Positions 35,201 to 42,305 of a stretch of 64,000 nt of DNA are shown here, one piece after another. Position 1 is the first letter of the stretch. Each line of letters starts with the position of its first letter. The position numbers were made by a program, and so were the translations under genes. Below the pieces are notes generated by a model that ran no database searches, had not been told where the DNA came from, and saw only the letters and a list, made by a program, of their open reading frames with translations. Origin of the DNA: Prolixibacteraceae bacterium (GTDB lineage: Bacteria; Bacteroidota; Bacteroidia; Bacteroidales; Prolixibacteraceae); assembly GCA_019720755.1 (NCBI GenBank), contig CP081303.1, positions 1,178,001 to 1,242,000 on the forward strand. Reading direction: 5' to 3'.

Positions 35201-38200
35201 AATCCTTCATGGACGGTCAATAATCCTTTGTTCAATGTATAGGTTCCTTTCAGTGCTTCTTCCTCGCTACTTTGGCTGATATGTTGAACATGAACGCTAC
35301 CATCATTCATCGTGAAGGTTGCATCCTGTTCAGTGGACATACGATAAGCAGTAATAGCTCCTCCATCAACAGTAAATTTGTTGTGGTTTATAATTTCACC
35401 ATCCACTGTTAATTCACCATTTTTAGCTACTGTTAATTCTGCTTCAGGTTTGATCGTTATAGATGAAACATCTACAGCATCATTGATAACAGGATAGAAA
35501 GTCCCCTTATCTACAACAATTTGTGCATTTTCAACAGGAAGCTTCTCATCTTTCCAGTTGCTCTTATCTTTCCAATCTATTGAGGTTGCTCCTGTCCATG
35601 TTGCCAATGGATCGTAGCTCTTATTGATGTCTAAAGTATAATCTTCGTAAGATCCTACGAGTTCATTTGAAAATGAATTGTAGTCTTTACCCGTTGACGC
35701 ACAGGCTACACGGATATATGTCTTGCCTTCTGGTGCATCTGCTGGAATTGTGATTATTTTGGAAGCACTGTAAGATCCAGATCCTTTAAATAGCCTGATG
35801 CCTTCCGTTGTAGAAAAGTATCCGTCTTGATCCCAATCGATCCATACTTTTGCTATACTCGAATACTGCATGAAACCAGAACCTTTGATAGTAAGATCAT
35901 AACTTCTGCCAGGACATACTTCTATCGTTTTAGTTTTGAAATCATTCATTCCACCTGTTCTTCTCTCATTGTTCAGAACATTTGCAAACTTCATGGATGA
36001 GATCATTGGCATGAATGAATATTTGAAGTTGATAGGAAGATACTCACCCCACTTTAATGTTTTAGCAGAGGTCATTGGAACAGTTCCTTCTGTGTAATAT
36101 TGTATATCTTTTCCTTTGTTAGAGTATGGATAGATCTTATAGAAATGCTCTGTGTCTGGTGTTAGTCCACCAATGATAGAAAATGTTTTAGCACCATCTT
36201 CAACATATAAAGCACCTGATTTCTCGATCACACCATCTACTGGATCTTTGATTTCATCAGCTGTATATCCTACTTTGATAAGATATCCACTTACTGGAGT
36301 TGTGCTCTTGGCCACTTCCCACCAAAGAGGTTGTTGTTTACTCATGGTCATTTGTGCCCTAAAGTCTGTCACATGTTTATTAGGTGCAGCTCCGAAAGTA
36401 GCAAATGTGTGTTCGTTACCCCAGATGATCTCTCCATCTATTACCATAAAGGATTTAAAGAAGTATTGAGTACCCTCTTTTAGGTCAGTAATTGAAACAG
36501 AAAACTTGTTGTCCTCTCCATCCTTCACAACATACTTTTTGTCATAGGTGAAGACGCCTTGATCCATTCCAACATAGAAGCCTTTCTCTGTGATCTCAGG
36601 ATCATTGTTAAGAATCATCTCTGCCGATAGTTTGGCTTCCTTAAAACCAACACCTTCAGCTTCTAAAGTCGTGATTTTTTGTTTTCTGTCTTTCACTATT
36701 AAAGCATAATCCTCGACTTGTCCGTAAAAGATATCAGAATCAGGGCCACTAATTTTGTTCTTCGAGTATTCTGTCATAACACGAATACGAATTAACTTGC
36801 CTTTCGTGAAGCTATCATCTACGGCTACCTCTGTAGTGAAGGTGCCTGTAAAATTAGGTTTTGTTGCTACTATTTCATCTGCAGCCATGGTTCCATCCCC
36901 ATTTTTATCTATATAGATTATTGCTTGTACAGGATTGGTATCACCACTCTCTACTGAGACAGCATACTTTTCACCCTGATGAGCAATAATTGTTTCCCAT
37001 GTGGCTGTGAAATCCATATAACCTGGTTCTCGATTCACACTTGATGATTTATTACAGAAACTACCAAATGCAAAACTGTAGATTCCCATACCATAGTTGT
37101 TCGGGTCTGGTGTAATAGTTCCAACAGGAATTGCAGTCATGGCCTCCACTACCGTGATTGTTTTCTCAAAAACAACCTTTGTCTCCAAGTTCTTTCTCTT
37201 CAGAGTAACAAAGATGTTATAAACTCCTTTTTCTGTAAAGTTCAATACCGGTTTCTCTGAAGTTTTATCAGTATCTTCTAGATATTCTATTTTATCAGTT
37301 CCAAAGTTCCATTCGAACGACTCTACCACTCCTTCTGTTGCTACAAATGGCGTAAACATTGCGCCAACAGCAAGAGAATTTGTATTTACAAAGATCTGTC
37401 CCTTAGGTGCCACTTGGTCTGCATTCATTATATAGTGTCTATACAATGGTCTGCAATTAATAGCACTAACAGTAAGATCTATTGCTTCCTTGTCTTTTAA
37501 TGCATCAAATTCAAGATGACACTTGCCATATTGAATCTTTGTCTCCGCAATAATCTCTCCTTTGTGAACCAAAGTAACAATGGCACCTTCTTCAGAGATG
37601 TTTTCTAGATCAATAGATGTTTGACCTACAGTTAACTGCTTAGGAAGTTCTCCTGTGATTTTAGTTGGAGATGCAGTCCACATACGCATTGCAGGATCTC
37701 CAAACAGGTGGAACATACGATAGGTGTCGATTAGTAGAGATCCACTAGGATTGTATGTTTCGGTCATTCTTAGCAGACCAAGGTTTAATACATCCCCAAG
37801 TGTTGTTGTTGCTTTTTTGAATCCTTTTGGATTAGGTTTCACTGCATGACTTCCACTTCCAAAAGATGGGATAATTCCTGGTTCTGGCCACATTGCCTCT
37901 ATCATTCCAATAGATAGACCATCGTTTGGTCCCGAATATGAGGAGTGTGATGCTCCAATTACCGCTACGGCTCCACCATTCTCAAGACGAAGAAATTTCT
38001 CTGCAAAACATGCTGGATACGAGAACTCTCCTGTGTGACAGTTGATAGAGAATACAACAGGTAACTTAGCTCCATTATGTAAGTTGGTGGTATTTATATC
38101 ATTAGACATAAACTTAGGGTGTGCCCATCCTATACCTCCAGAATATCCATGATCTCTATGGAAAAGATAGAAACGTCCGTCATTGATGGCTTCCATTATC

Positions 38201-39594
38201 TCTTTCTTTCCACCATTCCAGTTGAAACCATTCTTGCGAAGAAGCTCTGCAGGAATTGGTTCTCCGTTTGAGTAAGTTCCATTGTTGAAGTTAGTTGGAG
38301 TTATATCTGAATCCGTATAGTAGATACGGTCTACTTTGTACCCCTGTTTCATCACATAGTTTCGAATATCCTCACTTGTATGACAGAATCTACGGGTTGC
38401 AAATCCATCTTTAGCATCACACTGAAATTGTGCACAGTTTACTCCTCTTTCATAGAATTTTGCATCTTCAACAGGGTTCTTTTCATAATTGATGATCTTA
38501 TCAATCACCACATTTGCCTCTTCAATAGTGCTTACAGAGATACGACCTCTAGCCATATCCGGAGTGTAGTCATTGGCACCATCCATACATGCATAAGGAA
38601 GGTCTCCATAATATGGATCTCCATCACTCTTCTTAAATGGGAAGGATGGTATCTGCTCGATATCGCCAATCAAAACAAAATATTTAGGTTTTGGATTCAT
38701 GGTACGATAACGATGAGCAATTTCTGCTCTTGCTGTTGTTGTAGTCCAATTATTTCTTGAAATCACTTCTACCTTATACCCCATGCTAGCTTTCCAATTT
38801 GCCAACTTCTGAGCTGCCTCTTTGAACATGCTGTGGGTGATGATCAGATAATCTTTGGCTTCTACTCCTGCAGATTTGCGAATAAGGCCATTGCTTTTTA
38901 CGATATCTTCACCATTCACTGCACTGTTTCTTAAAAACTGTACTGCATTGGGATTCATATCTGTAACCACTTTGTGGTCTGCTCCATTCACACGATATAC
39001 AATCTTTGAGTATACACGTAGCTTGTTCGTAACAGGATTGTATTGCACTGGACATACCTGAACTTTTGCGATACGAGTATCTCTCATGATTTGGTTCTCA
39101 ACCAACTTCACTTGATGATTAGGATAGAAAGCATCTTTTCCATAGACATTTTCATCCCTTACAAATTCTGGTTCTGCATCACCTTGGGTATCGGTTGCAA
39201 GTTCTAATGCTGGGTGAATTAAGAAACCATCTATTTCGATAAACTCGGAATCGACCAACTCTACGGTTGGCATTTGATTCTTATCCATCACATACATGTC
39301 GTTTCTCATAGGTAGGGCTGGTGCACCCACTTTCCCTGTTTGACCAAATCCGTCAATATGAAGATAAGAGTAAGTCTCTCCTTCTACAATCTTATCCGTG
39401 GCAAGGGCTCCAGGGAATTGATAAAAGGTTACTTCTCTTCCATTTTGATCTGTAAGGTCTCTTTTGGGAACAATCTTTTGTTCTTTACGTGTACTTTTTC
39501 GGGCTTTTTTGCTGAAAGGAATGTAGCGATCCTTTCCAAACCCAACCATACTCATACAAAGTATAAGTGTGGCTAAAAGGTAAACTTTTTTCAT
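32218..39594 (-). CDS. Giant gingipain-type C25 protease with T9SS sorting domain (copy A)
   Basis: 2458 residues. Order: signal peptide (1-20), propeptide (about 25-245), Peptidase C25 (about 248-640) with catalytic His482 (HRDHGY) and Cys519 (INCHTGEF), PKD-like (about 750-815), GEVED-type domains (about 855-967 and 1195-1325, each ending in VEDYALI or YEDYTLD), a fibronectin-like linker between them, a strand-rich region (about 1330-1800) beginning ATWTG and DKSNWKD, cadherin-like domains (about 1900-2300), and a type A sorting domain (about 2380-2458; VYPNPCTDHF ... VQKLIVK). It is predicted to be secreted by T9SS and anchored to the surface. Substrate specificity is not visible. A paralogue lies upstream on the same strand, but each has its own terminator. 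Confidence 0.93.
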   Translation of the reverse strand: MKKVYLLATLILCMSMVGFGKDRYIPFSKKARKSTRKEQKIVPKRDLTDQNGREVTFYQFPGALATDKIVEGETYSYLHIDGFGQTGKVGAPALPMRNDMYVMDKNQMPTVELVDSEFIEIDGFLIHPALELATDTQGDAEPEFVRDENVYGKDAFYPNHQVKLVENQIMRDTRIAKVQVCPVQYNPVTNKLRVYSKIVYRVNGADHKVVTDMNPNAVQFLRNSAVNGEDIVKSNGLIRKSAGVEAKDYLIITHSMFKEAAQKLANWKASMGYKVEVISRNNWTTTTARAEIAHRYRTMNPKPKYFVLIGDIEQIPSFPFKKSDGDPYYGDLPYACMDGANDYTPDMARGRISVSTIEEANVVIDKIINYEKNPVEDAKFYERGVNCAQFQCDAKDGFATRRFCHTSEDIRNYVMKQGYKVDRIYYTDSDITPTNFNNGTYSNGEPIPAELLRKNGFNWNGGKKEIMEAINDGRFYLFHRDHGYSGGIGWAHPKFMSNDINTTNLHNGAKLPVVFSINCHTGEFSYPACFAEKFLRLENGGAVAVIGASHSSYSGPNDGLSIGMIEAMWPEPGIIPSFGSGSHAVKPNPKGFKKATTTLGDVLNLGLLRMTETYNPSGSLLIDTYRMFHLFGDPAMRMWTASPTKITGELPKQLTVGQTSIDLENISEEGAIVTLVHKGEIIAETKIQYGKCHLEFDALKDKEAIDLTVSAINCRPLYRHYIMNADQVAPKGQIFVNTNSLAVGAMFTPFVATEGVVESFEWNFGTDKIEYLEDTDKTSEKPVLNFTEKGVYNIFVTLKRKNLETKVVFEKTITVVEAMTAIPVGTITPDPNNYGMGIYSFAFGSFCNKSSSVNREPGYMDFTATWETIIAHQGEKYAVSVESGDTNPVQAIIYIDKNGDGTMAADEIVATKPNFTGTFTTEVAVDDSFTKGKLIRIRVMTEYSKNKISGPDSDIFYGQVEDYALIVKDRKQKITTLEAEGVGFKEAKLSAEMILNNDPEITEKGFYVGMDQGVFTYDKKYVVKDGEDNKFSVSITDLKEGTQYFFKSFMVIDGEIIWGNEHTFATFGAAPNKHVTDFRAQMTMSKQQPLWWEVAKSTTPVSGYLIKVGYTADEIKDPVDGVIEKSGALYVEDGAKTFSIIGGLTPDTEHFYKIYPYSNKGKDIQYYTEGTVPMTSAKTLKWGEYLPINFKYSFMPMISSMKFANVLNNERRTGGMNDFKTKTIEVCPGRSYDLTIKGSGFMQYSSIAKVWIDWDQDGYFSTTEGIRLFKGSGSYSASKIITIPADAPEGKTYIRVACASTGKDYNSFSNELVGSYEDYTLDINKSYDPLATWTGATSIDWKDKSNWKDEKLPVENAQIVVDKGTFYPVINDAVDVSSITIKPEAELTVAKNGELTVDGEIINHNKFTVDGGAITAYRMSTEQDATFTMNDGSVHVQHISQSSEEEALKGTYTLNKGLLTVHEGFLCKAEGFKASAGAEFTLAVGGNIAWNDYSWDGGFKGTLKVIDGYSSHYLTTFATKINTLTVAKLTIDAPGQKVYLIHSADKIQKTINVLEKCDMIAGKILTKKGEEVVNAMNLTNLTIGKLATLDFDVTSLALTGHIDGDGILSHPKASVQFQLMAKDAILDVESDLGGVEGVGPKKLIINKPMKAYDLRRLKNIEVNNTNITIPVLIGDMHSPAPTLSITGDCGINMMLKSSTKTADLNVSRGAVHFKSHLKITADNKEKGAVHYVFHKPDVDYSQGVIDVSIDENIANKNVVHTIKTEGIDNDKLLWSEKNSVWKIAEADCKKTLTTEVTSFALLTQREAPSVSVDNVSGIPAHIVGATEEMEFKLNDEKWIACASNQEVYLNGKNTLLVRYTATDKLLGSPATDNLDTSDAIVDEMTLSNCEIEENKEAHTLVGEFKALGNDDFVKSTSSVIASLIEGIANNDQFVIEGNKLYAKSTLNYETADRLVVKVAFDSDKMDDHEYIINVKDVDDAPVFKEVTGNNLDENHFNEIEIIVSDEDCVHGDVLTCSFKPEVADNDFFNIETIDNKFFISFKEAPNFEEKATFNPIVIFKDVQDVQIEVPVEITVNDVKELPKEITFDNYKIDDNIKVGTKLPFSIVDDDETNGKYTVTIENIDGINDKLFTISENNLVVDSPVGFYYEANPNVVVTLKVVEEGVTDSETFDIIFTIEDKNEAPRFLTDVTEQHVKENLKGQFVIQDIAAIDPERDDFTLALAKDSPSEFAMEGTYLVANKSLNFEKTASYDVDIVATDAKGLSNTKTFNVLVDDQNDIPMAIMQDIAQEVKGGSVITLDATESSDEDTKDVLTYAWKVVGVKADIKDADKVKAEVTLPVVTEDTKATVVLTVKDGKEEVTVYHHLIVKADGTGVDENISIKVDKVYPNPCTDHFIVTLGSDSNEAAHITLINNMGSIVWSKSMNAQQKRFEVNVASGIYYVKIQRASTTSVQKLIVK

Positions 39595-39622
39595 AGATGA
39601 TATGATTGATTAATAAATTTAG

Positions 39623-39643
39623 AGTCTCTTGTTGTTAGAGACT
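39623..39643 (-). other. Hairpin in the 5' leader of protease copy A
   Basis: AGTCTCT (39623-39629) and AGAGACT (39637-39643) form a 7-bp stem with a 7-nt loop about 30 nt upstream of the ATG. Copy B does not share it. Confidence 0.4.
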
Positions 39644-40078
39644 TTTAACTAAGTTACTTAAAAAGTATTAATAAACTAATGATTTTTTGTAATTAACTGT
39701 AAAAATACATCATAAACATGTCTGATATTTCGTAATATTTAACAACAAATGACTTTCATTATGTTTTTAGGGTATTGTATTAAATAGTAAAGTGTAATAT
39801 GTCGTCTAAGGAAGTTTTCTTGTTTTTATTTCTAGATTGTAGATTGCTACTGGTTTATTATGTTAGTAAATGTATATTACATTGGTTGTTGTTATAATGT
39901 TTTATAATAAGAATTGGGTTCATTGTGTCTTATAGTATCAGGCTATTTTATATGATGTTTTTTAGTTTCACGAACTCAAATAAACACTATATTAATTTTA
40001 TGTTTATTTGATATGGTACACTTATGGAGTATTGATGAGATTTTTTACTTATTATACTGTCTCTTTTCTCTATTTACA

Positions 40079-40181
40079 CCGTACTTTGGTTACCCTTCCT
40101 TTACCCTTTGGTTACCCTTTGGTTACTCTAGCAGTAACCAAAGGGTAAAGGAACTGTCATTGAAGGGTAAGGGAAGTACGG
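40079..40181. repeat. Large two-stage inverted repeat with TTACCCTTTGG units
   Basis: Outer arms CCGTACTT-tgg-TTACCCTTC (40079-40098) and GAAGGGTAA-ggg-AAGTACGG (40162-40181) flank an inner perfect 16-bp stem, TTACCCTTTGGTTACT (40112-40127) with AGTAACCAAAGGGTAA (40133-40148), loop CTAGC. The left arm carries TTTACCCTTTGG then TTACCCTTTGG, so part can pair in two ways. There is no T-run. It looks like a cruciform, structured RNA or MITE-like element. Confidence 0.85.
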
Positions 40182-40512
40182 CGCTGATAGATAATTGTTC
40201 CTCACTTTTTCTTTGTAGCATCAGAAGAATTGCGCTTTTATATCTAGTATGTTGTTTTCTGAGTTTTTTTTACTTAATCTATCAAAATTAAAAGATCGAT
40301 GGTGGAGGTTGATAATGTTAAATGTCTGGGTAGATTTCGTTATTGATAAAAAGCAGGTGATGATTCATTTGGTGTAGAAACTTCTATTATCAGTAGTGAT
40401 TTACTGAATCTTTACGATGAGTGTAGATATAAGAGAAAATAGATAGAAGTTGATATTGGAGAGATATGTTGTTTTATAATACGATGTTGGCAATTCTTTT
40501 TTATATATCGAT

Positions 40513-40520
40513 ATAATAAA
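40513..40520 (+). repeat. Target site duplication, left copy
   Basis: ATAATAAA, repeated exactly at 41822-41829 directly outside the insertion sequence. The 8-bp length is that expected of ISL3 elements. Confidence 0.9.
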
Positions 40521-40544
40521 GGTTCTTCCATGAATTGCGTATAT
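40521..40544 (+). repeat. Left terminal inverted repeat of the IS
   Basis: Starts GGTTCTTCCATGAATTGCG. Pairs with the right end, 19 of 24 positions identical. Confidence 0.85.
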
Positions 40545-40603
40545 GAACAAAAAGACTGGTAAACATATTCTATAGTTATTTCTTATATAAAACGCTATAG
40601 ACT

Positions 40604-41818
40604 ATGAATACCAGTAGTATATATCATTGTTTAGGATTACAAGACCAGCAATTATTATCCACATCCTATGTTGGAGATACCATCCAACTTAAAGTTAAAA
40701 CAAAAAAAGACAAACTACGTTGTAGTCGCTGTAAAAGAATGCATGTTATTTGTTGTGGAGTTGTTGAACGTAGTTTCAAGGGGCCAATGATAGGCAAAAA
40801 GAAGTGCGTTATTATCATAGATGTTCAACGCCTTTATTGCAAGAAATGCAAGATCGTACGTCAGGAACATTTAAGGTTTGCAAAAGAGCAGAAGTCCTAT
40901 ATTCGATCTTTAGAGAAGATGGTTTTACTTCTCTCTTCTCATATGACGATTCAATCAATCAGTCGACTTTTAGATCTTAACTGGAATATTGTAAAAGATA
41001 TCATTAAGTCTCACTTAAAATCAAAATATCATTCTCCTGGGCTAAAGGGGGTGAAACATATTGCTATCGATGAATTCGCAGTGAGGAAGGGACATGTATA
41101 CATGACTTGTGTATATGACTTAGATAAAGGAGTCGTTTTGCATGTAGGAAAAGGTAAAGGTTCCGAATCATTGGTTCCATTTTGGAAACGAATAAAGATC
41201 AATAAAGTCCAAATAGAATCTGTTGCTATTGATATGTCAGCTGCCTATATCCTTTCAGTAAAGACCAATGCACCTAAAGCTACTATGGTATTTGACCATT
41301 TCCATATAATAAAGAAACTAAATGAGACTATAAGTAAAATTAGAAGAGATCTTTACAACAAAGAGAAGGATAAGGTTATCAAGAAAAGTTTAAAAGGAAG
41401 TCGTTGGCTATTGTTAAAGAACCCAGAGAATCTCAACCTTCAGAAAGGGGAAGACTCAAGACTTGAAAAAGTATTAGAAACGAATACCACCTTGTTTTAC
41501 GCATATTATTTGAAAGAAGAATTGAGAGAATTATGGAATCAAGATAATATTAGAGACGCTTCAAAATTACTTAAACAATGGATAGAAGAGGCAAATGAGA
41601 CTGAAATCCCTCAGCTTAAGAAAATGGTAGAACTATTGACCAAACACAAAACAGGAATTCTAAATTGGTATAAGTGCAATATCTCCACGGGGCCTTTAGA
41701 AGGAATAAATAACAAGATTAAAACCTTAAAAAGACAAGCATATGGCTATCGTGACTTAGATTTTTTTATGTTAAAAATAAAAGCAATGCATCAAGATATA
41801 TACGCAAAATGTGGATGA
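40604..41818 (+). CDS. ISL3-family transposase
   Basis: 404 residues. An N-terminal zinc-finger type region has CSRCKRMH and CKKCKIV. An HTH-like segment (MTIQSISRLLDLNWNIVKDI) follows. The DDE catalytic core includes IAIDEFAVRKGHVYMT (first D), VAIDMSAAYI with the following VFDHFHIIKKLN (second D), and ISTGPLEGINNKIKTLKRQAYGYRD (E). All expected catalytic positions are present, so the enzyme looks intact. Starts at the ATG closest to the left end. Confidence 0.95.
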   Translation: MNTSSIYHCLGLQDQQLLSTSYVGDTIQLKVKTKKDKLRCSRCKRMHVICCGVVERSFKGPMIGKKKCVIIIDVQRLYCKKCKIVRQEHLRFAKEQKSYIRSLEKMVLLLSSHMTIQSISRLLDLNWNIVKDIIKSHLKSKYHSPGLKGVKHIAIDEFAVRKGHVYMTCVYDLDKGVVLHVGKGKGSESLVPFWKRIKINKVQIESVAIDMSAAYILSVKTNAPKATMVFDHFHIIKKLNETISKIRRDLYNKEKDKVIKKSLKGSRWLLLKNPENLNLQKGEDSRLEKVLETNTTLFYAYYLKEELRELWNQDNIRDASKLLKQWIEEANETEIPQLKKMVELLTKHKTGILNWYKCNISTGPLEGINNKIKTLKRQAYGYRDLDFFMLKIKAMHQDIYAKCG

Positions 41819-41821
41819 ACC
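41798..41821 (-). repeat. Right terminal inverted repeat of the IS
   Basis: Read on the minus strand it starts GGTTCATCCACATTTTGCG. It contains the transposase stop codon. Confidence 0.85.
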
Positions 41822-41829
41822 ATAATAAA
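41822..41829 (+). repeat. Target site duplication, right copy
   Basis: ATAATAAA, identical to 40513-40520. Confidence 0.9.
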
Positions 41830-41856
41830 GGGCAGCCCTACTAAAGACTGCCCTTT
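41827..41856 (-). terminator. Terminator of the GH3 relic, abutting the IS
   Basis: AAAGGGCAG (41827-41835) and CTGCCCTTT (41848-41856) form a 9-bp stem with a 12-nt loop. On the minus strand the stem is followed by ATTAT, then the IS end. Confidence 0.65.
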
Positions 41857-41891
41857 ATATTTGTAATTAGAGGTCTTAAAAAAACAACTTG

Positions 41892-42197
41892 TTATTCTAT
41901 ATATATACTTTCTTTTGCTATCACCTTTCCAGCATGTTCAGCTAATTGAAAAACAAAGTTTCCTTTGTCAAGAACCCATTGATGACGATTGGTATTCCAA
42001 TTATATAGTTTTTCTTTAGGAATCGTGATGGAGATATTTTTACTCTCTCTAGGTTGTAAGAATATCTTTTTAAACCCAACTAAAGAGCGAACAGGTTGAT
42101 CTATTTTTGAATTTTTATGATGAACATATATTTGAGGAACCACACCACCTTCTCTTGATCCATCGTTTTGAATATGATATATTGATACGAATAGAGG
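41892..42197 (-). pseudogene. 3' relic of a GH3 beta-glucosidase gene
   Basis: A 101-residue open stretch on the minus strand encodes the C-terminal fibronectin-III-like domain of GH3 enzymes: NDGSREGGVVPQIYVHH, QPVRSLVGFKKIFLQPRES and LYNWNTNRHQWVLDKGNF, then the last strand (FQLAEHAGKV). A stop codon (minus-strand TAA at 42198-42200) closes the frame upstream, and only some 50 nt separate it from the terminator of protease copy B. The catalytic N-terminal parts are absent. It has no plausible start giving a full protein, so it is a remnant. Confidence 0.85.
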
Positions 42198-42244
42198 TTA
42201 AATCCCTTGTAAGAATGACTACTAAAGGTGTATTTGTAGATATC

Positions 42245-42276
42245 AAAAAAGGGAGTGTCGTCATGACACTCCCTTT
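42245..42276 (-). terminator. Terminator of the second C25 protease gene
   Basis: AAAGGGAGTGTC (42248-42259) and GACACTCCCTTT (42265-42276), perfect 12-bp stem with 5-nt loop; the minus strand ends in TTTTTT. Confidence 0.9.
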
Positions 42277-42305
42277 GAATATATAGATGGGTTGAAAGTG
42301 ATAGA

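Larger units (their letters stand above)
39595..40520. other. Intergenic stretch left of the insertion sequence
   Basis: About 920 nt without a credible gene. A 92-residue frame at 40013-40291 spans the large inverted repeat and is discounted. No promoter matching TAnnTTTG for protease copy A was found. Confidence 0.5.
40521..41821 (+). mobile_element. Complete ISL3-family insertion sequence (1301 bp)
   Basis: The left end (40521-40544) and right end (41798-41821) are 24-nt inverted repeats with 19 matches: GGTTC, TCCA and TTGCGTATAT are shared. One ISL3 transposase gene fills the element; its TGA stop (41816-41818) lies in the right repeat. An exact 8-bp duplication ATAATAAA flanks the element, so it has inserted relatively recently. 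The insertion lies right beside the terminator of the GH3 relic and did not hit a gene. Confidence 0.95.

Noticed and set aside
40098-40127. Possible CRISPR-like repeats in the TTACCCTTTGG units
   Set aside because: Units are 11-12 bp, only two or three, without spacers or cas genes.
40013-40291. 92-residue reading frame containing the inverted repeat
   Set aside because: The middle is produced by the TTACCCTTTGG repeat, the ends are low-complexity, and no family is recognised. Better read as a structural element.
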